DNA from: Branchiostoma floridae
Lineage: Eukaryota > Chordata > Leptocardii > Amphioxiformes > Branchiostomatidae
Assembly: GCF_000003815.2 (NCBI RefSeq)
Contig: NC_049983.1
Span: 7,742,613-7,769,583 of the forward strand
Direction of reading: 5' to 3'
Length of the DNA stretch: 26,971 nucleotides
The notes under the pieces were generated by a model, which worked only from the letters and a program-made list of their open reading frames with translations, searched no databases and was not told the DNA's origin. Positions 8,954-20,700 of this stretch are shown here, piece after piece (positions within the stretch are counted from its first letter, which is position 1; every line of letters begins with the position of its first letter). Both the position numbers and the translations under genes were made by a program.

Positions 8954-10616
8954 TCGACTTGTTCACCTATCGCATCCCGCATTGAATACTGTTACAGAAT
9001 GAACCTAGTTTAGAGGAGCATTCCACTCCCGAAGCGAGTGTTAACGTTATTTTATGATAGATGGCATCTTTTTGGATACAAATGCACCCGACTTTTCGCA
9101 ATGTTGTCTCATTTGTCTTTTCGACAATAAGCCTTTCTAAATTCAAGTAACCCCACACGGACCCGCTTCTAATGTACTATATGACTTTGTCAGCATAGCC
9201 GACTACCGTCATTCTTTCTCGCTGACGGTAGTCGGTATGAGCTTGAAAAAAGCAGTGACTTTAATAGAATAGAGAGATTTTCGTATTTTTCGCCCAAAAT
9301 CTGTTCCCCTCACATATAAGCAAGCCTCGTGCGATCGACAGTGAATAAATCTATGATAATGAACCTCCCATGACCTCTTGCTCGCGGACAAGGAAATACA
9401 AAACGTTCCTCAAAAAAGGCAAGAGATCAATAAATGTTGCTTATTTTGTTGTCGGAATCTTTTTAACCAATGAATGGAATGCGCGGGTATAATAGAAATG
9501 ACACAAGAAAGGAAAGTGTGTCACAAAGCCAGCCTACATACTGCCACAGGAGCCACAATGTTAGAATTACCCTCACATTCACAGAAATTCAATATTTGTA
9601 AACAATCGGAAGTCGGGTGAACGTCGCCCGAACGTCGCCCGACTAACGGGCGTTCGCCATCCGATTTGTGTTCGATGATTGATAACTATGTCTGTGCTCG
9701 CCTATCGGTCTTCAATCGTTGGATTGACGCAAGACTATATTGACCGATACCCTTGCAAGGTACGCACGATTTTCACGCACGATCTGCGACTCGGTAACGA
9801 GCTCTGCGATCTCGGAGATCTCCTGCGACTTGTCGCTTATGTTAAGAACATGTTTCGCTGCACTGCGACCGTCGTAAGACTCCTGAAAATTGCCGGCGAT
9901 CCCTAAAAATCGCAAGATGATCGTGAAAATGTCATTTAGAGCTCGTAAACTAGTCTTCCGATCGAATCGCGCCTAATGTGAGGCGGGTATAACGGTAGGG
10001 TCACTAAGCTAACGATAGCAGTTGAGTGACCATCAGACATTTAGGAAGGTGAAAAAATTCGAAGACTAGCGACCCTTGGAATTCAGAGATTTGGCCCCTT
10101 TTAATGGGCCATTTTGCTATCTAAAAAAGCTACTTTTATACATGGACAAATTACTATAGAGTAAGCCATAAATGATAATGGAAACGTGCTGGAAGTTCTG
10201 ATGACGTTTGTGTACACACAGATAGTTCGCTCTGAAAGTAATCCTAAAATATCAAAGTAACGGAACTTATACCAGTAGCAACCGGTATCTGTTCTCATGG
10301 TCGAAGTTACGTCCTCCCCCACCAGTACTCAATTGGAAGGGTCCTCGGGGGAATTCAAGAACTCGTTCGCTGTAATGTTCACCCTGCGTTTAGGCTTCAA
10401 CTTAAGTTATGCTAAACTTGACCAAACAAACTTGATTCAAGCAAAACTATTCATTCTCATAGGAATTATAATACCCGCTTCTGGGGTGGAATGCCCCCTT
10501 ATAGGGCCTGCACACTGAATCCGACTTAGCAGGAATCAAGCAGAACCAGCCGGAATGAAGAACTCGCAAAATCCGTGCCACATTCGGGTGGAAATTCCAA
10601 ATGGACCTTATATCGT
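8954..10616. other. Intergenic, repeat-derived, no gene seen
   Basis: No frame here shows a recognisable domain. It contains a strong hairpin (9199-9235), two overlapping copies of GAACGTCGCCCG (9619-9641) and a CG-rich patch at 9750-9930 with imperfect mirrored blocks (CGATTTTCACGCACGATC against GATGATCGTGAAAAT) that suggests an old fold-back element. GCGGGTATAAT near 9484 recurs inverted near 10465, perhaps element ends, but I could not define boundaries. Confidence 0.45.
9199..9235. repeat. Perfect 13-bp hairpin, 11-nt loop
   Basis: CCGACTACCGTCA (9199-9211) is followed by an 11-nt pyrimidine-rich loop and its exact complement TGACGGTAGTCGG (9223-9235). CATA/TATG extends the stem past a single bulged G. 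No flanking T-run or gene gives it a clear role. Confidence 0.8.
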
Positions 10617-11024
10617 CTTCACACGAGAAGGAATGAGCCAAAATGCCGTAAGAATAACTATTCTTTGTCTATTCCTGGGTATTTGTTGTGCATTCTAGAC
10701 ATTCTCACTGCACTCCAGATATTCTTTTGGCCACATTCTGGCAGGCTTTGAAGTGGCTTACCGATTCGGTTCTCCATCAAATGAGATCAGGATGTTTGGA
10801 ATAATGTTGGAACGCCGTAGAATGCTGCCATACTGCAGTTAGAATACACTTTGAGTGCCGTTCGATATTTCTCCACTTCAAATGAACCTCGAAAGTTTTG
10901 AGCATAACAAAAACATTCGGGACGGTCGCAAGAATGGGCAGAAATATCTGGAACGCAGTGGGAATTTGTAGAATGAACTACGAATTCTGACGGCATTCCA
11001 ACTGTTTCCGCTTCTCGTGTGAAG
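10617..11024. mobile_element. 408-bp fold-back (palindromic) MITE-like element
   Basis: CTTCACACGAG at 10617-10627 is mirrored exactly by CTCGTGTGAAG at 11014-11024. Homology continues inward, imperfectly but clearly, for well over 100 bp per arm: TGCCGTAAGAAT against the complement of ATTCTGACGGCA, and CACTGCACTCCAGATATTCT against the complement of the block near 10945-10965. There is no coding capacity. I see no clear target-site duplication. The flank at 10500-10616 has similar GGAAT/ATTCC-rich sequence and may be part of a larger or nested copy. Confidence 0.75.
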
Positions 11025-12069
11025 GGGCCTTAAGGAACTACTTGGAGATAAAAGGAATATCAATGGTCTCAGCAAAAAATACATGATAAATGATACATGA
11101 AAAAGAAAAAAAGAATCAACACGTTTGTACTCACAGTATAGAATGAGGCGGCGCATACTCTTAGTCCATGTCGAGTTCGGAATGGGCTTCAGTTAGAAAC
11201 ACAATATGATAATGAAACAAGACGCCTTCTTTGGTTGCTTCTATACTCTTAACGACCCCGGGCCTAGTTCGTTGATGTCTAGTTTTCTGCCGAATTTCAA
11301 ACTTTGTTAGAGAGGCGAGTTAATCTTTCACCTAAAATTTTACCCTTTCAACTTTCACGTGGCTCGGTGACCTAGCTATCAATATCGGCCGACCATCTAA
11401 AGCTAAGGGCACAATCCGCCGTAGGTGCAATTTGTCCGTACGTTCTTTTTTTTGGACGCCACGTCCGCCACGTATTTCTGAAAGCGTTTAGGCTGTACAG
11501 GGCAGGCGCGTCGCCCGTACTGGCACGTACGGGGGGTGAATCCGCAGCCCGATGGCACACCAAGTTTTGCCTGCACGTAAAGTTCTACGGCGTCTATGCG
11601 TGCTCCAAAATCGATATCTGTCGGATTTCCTACGAGTTCGCACGGAGGCGGTACTTACCACTTACGGATCCCAAAAGATTGCCCACGTTTTGGCACGTAC
11701 ACAGCCCTTTAATAGCTCGCTCGGTGATCGGGAGCTCGAGGACATGGGCCGTGCTGCTGTAAAAAGTGACCACTTAGAGCTCACAGACCTGTGTGGTGAG
11801 ATATTGTCCTGCAGTGTGACGCCTTCTGTGCTGGACTCAGACGCATTATTTACTTATTTATAGAAATCCTATATTCGAGATGAGACTAATCCAAACCAAT
11901 TATTCAGCACATGGGACGTGCCATTTTATGAAAGGGGTGTTACAGAATGAGTTGTAGAACACACGACGTACGGATATGTATGTATGGACCACGAAATTTT
12001 TCTTTCAAGCTGAATTTAGTTTAGATTTATTCGACTAAACTTGAGTTTGGTAACCTCATCTTGTTCCAG

Positions 12070-12072
<3 letters not shown>
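11025..12072. other. Intergenic, no gene seen; ACGT-rich patch
   Basis: From about 11390 to 11700 the sequence is relatively CG-rich with several CGTACG, GGCACGTAC and CCACGT words, which looks like diverged transposon sequence. The 103-codon frame at 11552-11863 has no domain I recognise and no flanking splice signals that convince, so I do not call a gene. Confidence 0.4.
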
Positions 12073-12166
<94 letters not shown>

Positions 12167-12186
12167 TCACACACACGCGCGTGCGC
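12073..12186. repeat. Compound microsatellite (AG)20 / (AC)23 with CG-rich end
   Basis: An uninterrupted AG run covers 12073-12113. After three bases an AC run covers 12117-12162, then ACTCACTC and an alternating purine-pyrimidine end ACACACGCGCGTGCGC (to about 12186). Open frames through it are artefacts. Confidence 0.98.
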
Positions 12187-14220
12187 TGCTGAAGATATAA
12201 CATCCATCACATACTTGGAGGTAATAAAAAGAGTCAATTTTAAGGTACGGTATTCCATTTAGTGTTATATAATTGGCAATAAAATAGTATATCGCACTTT
12301 GTCAAATAGAACTTACTCAAGCAACTGAATATGATAGACAGACAAAGATGGGTATCACTAACAAAGTTTGTACCTACACTCATGGCTTCCATATTGGTGC
12401 ACTTTTGCAACTTTCCAACTAAATCTTTAGTTTCACTTCTACAACTACAATCCTGGGTACCTCCTCGCAAGTGTCACTTCTACACGTACAATCACTAGGC
12501 TACAACACAACATATTTGCTCATTTTGGTTATCTTTCGTTTTATGTTAACCATTTCCAAAGAAGATTTAAAAAGATACATGTCCTGTTTTCTTTTCTGAA
12601 ATCAGTTAAGAAAAAATAATCAATAAAATTTACTTGCTGTGGCCTTAGTAAAATTTTTGCTGTAAACAACACCGACATTTGCATGCATATGGTAATTACT
12701 GGGAAGGGCCCCCGGACTGCCCAAGGCGGTTCTTCAACATTTTTCTAATTTATCTCATTAGTGTCAAACCAACAAGCTGGGTAAGTCGGCAAAACCTCGA
12801 GTTCCAGACTACATCATCTTGTCTTTAAAAAACAGGACAGAAGATTCTCGACCTATCAACTTAACTTAAGACGGTATGTGATTTTTTTATTTGTGTTTTT
12901 GATATTAATAGCAAGTAGGAGCAAAGGATTGAAACGTTTTAGTTGTACACGCTAACAGACACAGACAACGATTATCCATGAAACACATTTGATATATTAC
13001 TGTATTTAACCGCTGTATTTCAATCCTTCCTTATATCCCCATCAATTCTTTATTAGTTTCATCAAGGAGGTTGAAACCTCCTTGGTTTCATGTTTCGCAC
13101 CATTTCGAACTTTCTGTACATTCCATATCGTTCCATTTTGCACATCCTGTACATTATATTTCCTTCCATTTCGTACGCGTATTTTCCGTGCACCCCATTT
13201 CGTTCCATGTCACTCTGTAATGGTGATAATTGAGATAGATCTATATGTGTATCTTTTAAAGAAATGTAGTTTTAACCGTAAATAGTTTCATTATGTGGCT
13301 AGATTAGTTAAACATAGTCTTCTTCGCTACACAAATCTCTTTCATTCTTCTGTACTGTAGACAATCAACGACTTTCGTTTAATTCCGCTCATGTGATGTG
13401 ATAGAAAAGTGGTTGAACAACTTGTCTGTCGCTTTCATAATCCTGCATTCTGCACGAATGAAAACAGCAGGCAATTTCTTGAAACGTCTGCAGAAGACTT
13501 AAAGAGCGTTGTACAAATGTCTAAATTTGCGTTGCAACATTGACATGTCAAAGCTTCAAATGTAGCGCAAAATGTTACACGGTATTTCTTCACACTGTCC
13601 GAATTGTAGCCTACTTTAAGGGACAGGCATACTGTGACGAGAGGTTGCAAAACAACCACTTATACCGTCATGGAAAAATACCTTGTTCTCAATCGACGCA
13701 AGAGTGTTAACATGTGCAGTGATATATAAGACACACAACGCCTTACTGTGTTCTCAATCAATATTGTATGGCTTAGAATCTACATCGAGATTGCACTGGA
13801 TAAATATAACTTGCCGGTCTTCTATAGCGATTTGCCTGATACACGATCATCACAGAAATTAGACATTATACACTGTAAGACTGATAGATATAGATCCAGC
13901 GCTATTCCTCACATGACTAGACTTCTGAACGCTTAATTGCCTTCGCTGTGTTCGCTACTCGTTGTGTTTTGAACTGTTTCCCTCAAAGTTTTATATATGT
14001 ATGATAATATCCTATGATATTCTATGAACATTTTTTATTTAAATGCCCCGAAACTGTATCAACTGTAAACGTCGTTGATCGATGATTTTAACTAGTGTAT
14101 TTAGACCAGTGTATTTTAACCAGTGTATCTAGAGCTCTTGACATGTTTGACTTGTGTAATGTTACATGAATTGGAACTTTCATTTGTGTACAGCCGTTCT
14201 ATTTAGCGATGTGAATATAA
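12187..14220. other. Intergenic, AT-rich, no gene seen
   Basis: No recognisable coding or RNA gene. Notable local structure is a 10-bp palindrome at 13063-13084 and, just after it (13095-13215), loosely repeated CCATTTCG/TGTACATT words resembling a decayed minisatellite. The 5' untranslated exon of the asparagine synthetase gene may lie here, but I cannot place it. Confidence 0.4.
13063..13084. repeat. 10-bp inverted repeat, 2-nt centre
   Basis: CAAGGAGGTT, GA, AACCTCCTTG: a perfect short palindrome in non-coding DNA, possibly the tip or end of a degenerate repeat element. Confidence 0.7.
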
Positions 14221-14222
14221 TA

Positions 14223-14428
14223 CTGTAAATGTATTTAAGTTCGCGGGGATTTTATTTCGCAGTAGCGGAAAAAAACTTTTCGCGGTGGTGTTAAGTTCGC
14301 GGTAGCACCATGCACTATAGTCTCTTACTGCCATGGAAAAATGTTCGCGGTGGTTTTAAATTCGCGGTGAAGCGGTCACCGCGAAAACGGCGAGCATTAA
14401 ACCACCGCGAAAGTTTCTGCATTTACAG
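14223..14428. mobile_element. Tc1/mariner-type MITE with TA duplication
   Basis: TA flanks a 206-bp segment that starts CTGTAAATGTATTT and ends TGCATTTACAG, giving inverted ends of about 11 bp. Inside, TTCGCGGTGG-type words recur in both orientations (for example AAGTTCGCGGTAGC, ATTCGCGGTGAAGCGG, TCACCGCGAAAAC, CCACCGCGAAAG), so much of the element folds on itself. It has no coding capacity. The TA target and CTGTAAAT ends point to mobilisation by a Tc1/mariner transposase. It lies about 200 bp upstream of the ASNS start codon. Confidence 0.85.
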
Positions 14429-14460
14429 TACTTACAATCTAGTTCCTTTCATTGCAATTG

Positions 14461-14469
14461 TGATGAAAT
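14461..14469 (+). promoter_or_regulatory. Possible C/EBP-ATF (CARE/NSRE-1-like) element upstream of ASNS
   Basis: TGATGAAAT fits the TGATGnAAn pattern of amino-acid response elements and differs by one base from the vertebrate ASNS NSRE-1 (TGATGAAAC). An ATTGCAAT word, C/EBP-like, starts 10 bp before it. It is 156 bp upstream of the start codon, but the transcription start is unknown and a nine-base match can arise by chance. Confidence 0.2.
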
Positions 14470-14624
14470 TTTACTCGTCATCTCTATCTGTGTATTGCAA
14501 AACGTCCTTAGAATTTATACACTGAAGACACAGTTTTGAAGAGCTTCACTATGGCCATTTTCAAGCAATCTGTATATTTTGTTGTTTCATGGAATGTTTT
14601 TTTTCTGTGTTTTAGTTCCACAAC

Positions 14625-14706
14625 ATGTGCGGTATCTGGGCTTTATTCGGTGGCGACGGAAACGTGGCCGAGCAGTGTTCGTGTGCGCTGAAGATCGCTC
14701 ATCGAG
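14625..14706 (+). CDS. ASNS: ASNS coding exon 1 (glutaminase nucleophile)
   Basis: Encodes residues 1-27, starting MCGIWALFG. Removal of Met1 would expose Cys2, the Ntn-hydrolase nucleophile. Ends in phase 1 within the AHRG motif at G|GTTTGT. Confidence 0.96.
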
Positions 14707-17700
14707 GTTTGTTTGTAACGCTAGTTCACCTTTAACCGCGGGGTAACTTATATCCGTTGGTTATAAAAACAGAGTATTTGGGGAAATCCCTATCGACAGA
14801 CGGTTGTTAAAAATTGCAGTAGTTTCAAGATAATGTACTTTGAATAAACTGTGTAAATCGCTTTTCACAAGGGCATTAAACATTGGTGCCTGCTTTTGAT
14901 TTAGACCTGGTCTCCAGGCAAATCTAGATCTACCGGTGCATAAGGTGTTGCCCCGATGGCTCAGAACACTCCTTGGTCAAATAAATTTCTTATGGCACCG
15001 GTAGATCTGCCTGGAGATTATTCGAATCCAGAATCTTCATTTTTTGAGTCAACAACCTTAACCACAAGACATTGTTGCCACCTTTAGGTCCTGACTCTTT
15101 CCGGTTGGAGAGCGTCCGCCATTTTGAGCGGTGTGTGCTGGGGTTCCACCGCCTGTGTATCAATGACGGGGAGCACGGCATGCAGCCCATGCGCGTCAGG
15201 AGGTACCCTCACCTGTGGCTGTGCTGCAATGGGGAGATCTACAACCATAAGCAGGTCCGTACAACTTGAACTGTAAAACGAAATTTTTGGCGTTGTGTGT
15301 GGAAGGTGTACTGGCTTGGGTACGGAACCTAGACTGTTGGGTACAGAACCTAGAGGTCCCGAGTTCGATACCCACCGTGCCCCCGACGTTGTTCCCTTAG
15401 GAAAGGCCATGTGTACAATTAAGTACCAGACTTCAGTCGGGGAGGTAAATAATACTACCTTTACCTTCTGTCTGTACTGTGTATGTGGTACTGTTAGAAT
15501 ACGTTATTAAACCTTGAGTGCAGTGCCTCATTGTCCTCGTCTGTCCGCAAGCAAAAAAATAAATAAATGCAAAACCTTATGTATGCATTGTATTGTACCG
15601 TATTGTAGATATTACCTAACAAGAGAGAGATTAACTTTATAAGCTGATCCAATCTTTGCTTCCCTACTTCATACACAAACAGTGATACAGACAAATTGAC
15701 ATTTTAGGCAAACCGTTATTTATAAAACCTAAAATTCTCCTTTTATGTAAACCTTTACCAAGGGCAGAATATCGTGGCATGCCCAGTGTTTGAACCAAGA
15801 ACCGCTTAGTTCTGGCCAAACACTCTAACTATGACATCAGAGAATGCTGATTTGTATAATTCGCAAAGCTGATGATAATATGAAAATTTATGGAATTACG
15901 TGTATAATTTGCTATGTCGTGTTTAGCTCCGGGATCAGTTCGGGTTTGACTGTGACACTGACTGCGACTGTGAGATCATCATTCACCTGTATGAGAAGGG
16001 CGGGGTGCAGTTCGCCGCGGAACAGCTAGATGGCGTCTTTGCCTTCATTCTCCTGGACACCAATAAGAAACAGGTGAGACCCAAAGCACAGAGGGCTTTT
16101 CATTCACAGTTCGTTCAGTGACTAAAAATGCAGTAGAACAAAGGTTTTACCACTTTTACCAATTCATTATGAATCATTATATAAGGAAGTTCATGGTTCA
16201 GATTGCTCATGCTCACCGAAATGCAGCGTGGGAAGCATGTCAAAGGTCAACGGCCCCGGATACGTAAACAAAACATGACAGTCGGTGTGAAACAAGAACT
16301 GTTAACAACTTACACTCGGGCTTTCATCTTTGACATATAAGTACCCACAATGCATTTCGCTGTGCATGCGCAGTTTGAACTATGACTACTGAAATGACTG
16401 AAAATTATAGACTCGTGTCCACGGTGACTTTGAGTTTCAACAGAACATACCCAAAAATTAAGACAAAATTTTATTGATTCAGTAGGGCAGCGTTGCAGCA
16501 ATTTGTATGAAATCTAATTCATGTTTTGCCGTAAAATGATATTTACAAGAAAAACAAAACTTCATGTTCGTCCTGTTAAATTTGTAAGCAAAATTGCCAA
16601 TCGCACGGTTGAAATGGAAGATTGTAGAAGACCCAACTTTGATTGATGATCTTAGGTTTGCTTTACTCGGGACACGTTTGGTGTGCGTCCCCTGTTCAGT
16701 GTGACGGAGCGGGACAGCGTTTTAGCCGTGAGTTCAGAGGTCAAGGGTGAGTTGAGGTTATCCATCCACAGATTTACATGCTTTCTCCCCCCTCGCTACC
16801 ATCCATGTCAATCAAAATCAGCACGTGACTGAGGCTGTGTGTGTCCGCTATAAGCCATTTCACGGATCCAACTGCGCATCCGTAGATCAAAGGTGCACAT
16901 GAAGGGCCCTCAGAAATGAGTAAAAGCACCACCCATCTACTAAGGGTCTGCATGTGGTTAATGTGTACCGCATTGTTTACAAAACCCACATTACGTAATT
17001 CGTCGCGAGCAAAATTCTTAAAGAAGGTGGCTGATTTTGTATTCATTGATACACAATCTATTGGTAAATACACTCCCTTCTAGAGCTTAATACCCCTTTA
17101 AGAGGGGCTTTGCTATAAAGAATATTTCTAAGGAGGGCGGGAGAAAGCATATTTATCTGCACTTGGATGATATAAAAACACATGTAAGTATCTATGTTAT
17201 CTAATTTCTTACATATATCGTGAAATGAATGTGACATGAATAGCTATGTATGCTTGTTGTAGTTATACCATAATTGTTATATCATTGTGTCAGGCAGAGT
17301 ACTGTAAAGTGTTCTGTAAATTCTGTTAAGTAGCCTAATCTTTACGAGAACTTTAATCTCTGCTAGATTTCTTCTGTAAGGCTGCATCATTTAATAGTAT
17401 AAACTTATTTTTGCGACACCTCAGAGGCGGAGCCTTTAGTACCTTGATTGGATCTAGAACAAAATTACCTGACAGTGTGTCTCTTTGTCAATTTTGGCAC
17501 TATATAGGTCTGATGGGCATGTTCAAGAAGACAAAGAACGGAGATGTAGAACCTGCTATCAAGGCGTTTCCCCCTGGTTGCTATAAGTTGTACGATATGA
17601 GTAAAGAAGGAAGAACGACACTGAAGGAACATGGACGGTTCCATGAAATCGGGGACATGCCCAAGTACAACGCCCTGTTCAAGCCTCATAGTACGTAAAT

Positions 17701-20700
17701 GTTACATATTCAATACAAATAAAAATCCAGGAGATATTCTGCATTAGCTGTCAAATATTATCTTTCTGCAATATGTTGTAATATAAGGACTGAAACCCTT
17801 CGATTGATAAAGTAAATATAAACTAAGAATACTTATTACGTCACTTTTATGGTTGAGCTTTCTCTTCTCTCTGGTACTTATGCAGTAGAAGTCAGTTAAT
17901 TGCACAACAGATAACCTCACACTTCTGTTAATTACATGGGATCCCAAAATCCCAAACCCTTGCGGTCCAGCTGGATAACTTCGTATTATTGAACCAGCCG
18001 GATAATTGCACGAAATATGTTGGCAAATGGGATGTGCAAATAAATGGCTTCTACTGTTACTACATGGCATTACCATATTTATCTGAATTGCAATTAATGT
18101 TAACCGTTGGACATGGGTTATGAGCATTACTTACTCTATCAATGGCTTTGCTATGCGAATATTTCTCAGTGACCCCAAATCAGGATCATCTTGAGGCGAT
18201 TCGACTGCTGCTAGAGGCAGCCGTTCAGAAGAGGCTGATGTCAGAAAGGAGGATTGGCTGTCTGCTGTCAGGTGGGACGAGTATAAGCATGTTCATGGTT
18301 CCACGTGCGCATTCGCAGCAAGATGCACTGTGGGTAATTGTAAAAGATGAACCTGGTGAAGATCCCTAAGACAATGTGATTCACAAAACACATACATGTA
18401 ATGTAACGTATGCTTATAAGATAGAAATGTTTATAAGTTATATAGGGGCCATCACTTTGATATATTACCCACAATCCGTCTCGCATCAACTGCGCAATTT
18501 GAACTATGAACCTGCTTATTACAAACTTTGATAATCGCCCTCACTCTGGCTGTGTATGTGCCCATAATGGCGGGGGTGGCTTTCACTAAAACATTTGATT
18601 TACACTTTTCTTTTACTAAATCTACAGCAAAATACCATTCACCCTACATGTTTTGGCTGGAAGGTTAACTAGTTTACTTTTTCCTGGTTCCATACTGAGT
18701 GTCTTGGTTCTAATTTGAAGTTGTTTGGATCTAGATTTGTGTGACACAAAAAGTGTTCGTCTAGGTTCTAGGTTCGATATTCGCTTGCCCCAACCTTGTG
18801 CCCTTGGGAAAGGCAGTTTACACCATATACCCACCATAGCAGTGAAGTGATACCCACCGAGCCTCTTTGGCTAAAATGTCAACCCTTGTACCAAAAGCAC
18901 ACAAGGTTTTGGTGCGCCAGTGTCCTAACATCTGCACATTTGCCACCAAGAGCCGTAAAAATATGAATGTATCTAATGGTTGTGTTGACGTAGGTGGCCT
19001 GGATTCCAGTCTCATAGCGGCCTTGCTGACGAAGAACGCGCGGAAGGCAGGCATCACCTACCCCATCCAGACTTACAGCATCGGGATGGAGGGGAGTCCG
19101 GACATCGCTGCCGCTAAGAAGGTATATAACGTCTTCTAAAGATTACTTGAAAGTCTCAAGATTCTTTGAAACGATCTCGATATTTTTTTCAGACAACTCC
19201 AGACATATTTAAAGTAGCTTCAGAAATATTATTTTAAGCTGTGAAAGACAACAAGCATCATTTGTCCAAAGTGCTCTGCTCGATCCAATATTAATCCGCT
19301 TGCTGTTGTGTATTTTTTTTGTAATTTTAGGTTGCAGATCACATCGGCTCGGAGCATCACGAGGTCCGCCTGACGCCTCAGGATTTGCTGGACGCCGTTG
19401 AAGAGACCATCTACTGCCTGGAGAGTTATGACCTCATCACTATCAGGGGTTCCGTGTGTAAGTAAGCAAAGCTGATCTAAGAAACAAATCAGATTAAGTA
19501 GCAACCTGACGGACAAATGTCTTTAGAAATCGGTCAGAAGTGTCAGTATATGTTAGTCTTTAGAGACCCCTCGGCCTTATGCACAAATTATCTTTCATAG
19601 CATCACCGATATCCAATTGCCTTAGGTTGATAAGTGTTACCATCAGAAATCCTGTCTTTCATGATTTAGCTTCCGTGGTTTAGGTCACGGATTGTTTGTC
19701 TACATTATTGGGGGGGGGGGGGTAGAGAGGTCGGTAAATGCTAGGCTAACCTAGGTCAAATATATGTCAAATAACGCCTGAAAAGCTTGAACATGAGTCA
19801 CCAAAATTTTCTTAAATCTTGCCTTTTCCTAGCTTCCCGAAGATGCGCTTCCGTCAACTGGAAGCGTACCTTCGGGGAGCGACCAAAGCACAACAAGGTT
19901 GGACTTACTTGGCAACAATTTCATGATATCTAGCATGAAAGTTCAAAATTGCCAGCTCAATACCTATCTGGTTATGACCAAAGAAATGTGTGTTACTTAG
20001 TCTTTGAAAAGCTGGTAGAGTTATTCACGAATGTCTGTGTCTGTTTTCCCATTAGATAACTACCTGTTGGCCCGCTACATCCAGAGGGAAACCGACTCTG
20101 TCGTCATCTACTCCGGAGAGGGGTCGGACGAAGTGACCCACGGGTACATCTACTTCAAGAAGGTATATAGGACTAGAAAGGTGGCCTCTACCAGGCCCCG
20201 TGGTTCATTTATTGGTCAAATAGTAGAAAGCAAAGGGAACAGTACTGACTCCTATTGTTTGTCCACTCCCCTAACAGACTGTTCCCTCTAGTTGTCCAAA
20301 ATCTACTATTTGACCAACGATCCGCGGAGCCTGCTGGTAGAAGCTATAGAAAGGTGCCTCTGACATGGAGGGTACAAGTATCCGTAAATAATTTCATCAG
20401 GTTGGTAGACCACTGCAGTTTTACGCAATCAGTACTAAGGCTGGGAGGGACCGAGGTAATAGACAGACAACACTCAGTACATACAAACACACTGGGCGCT
20501 GAAGTACAAAAACCTTACCTTAGACCTTAGGTCTTCCCATGCCGCAAGGCACATAAGGCAGCAAGCTTCCATCGTCCTCTGTCGTTTGCAGCCATTTCTG
20601 GCTGTACCCAAGGGATGCCAGCTCTTTTCAGATCCTCAGTGAAAGTCCTCCTCCATGTGTTTTTGGGTCTGCCTCTTTTCCGTTTTCTTCCTGGAGGAAT

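Noticed and set aside
9679-9915. Overlapping plus and minus frames of about 70 codons
   Set aside because: They overlap on opposite strands in a CG-rich, partly palindromic patch that looks like an old mobile element. No domain recognised.
10878-11156. 92-codon minus-strand frame
   Set aside because: It mostly overlaps an arm of the fold-back element and has no recognisable domain.
12041-12262. Open frame encoding RERERE and THTHTH runs
   Set aside because: It is a translation of the GA/CA microsatellite.
18142-18369. 75-codon frame ending past LLSGG, which could look like an alternative ASNS C-terminus
   Set aside because: It reads through the G|GTGGGA donor into the intron and loses the LDSS of the PP-loop. 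The spliced form restores the full conserved motif.
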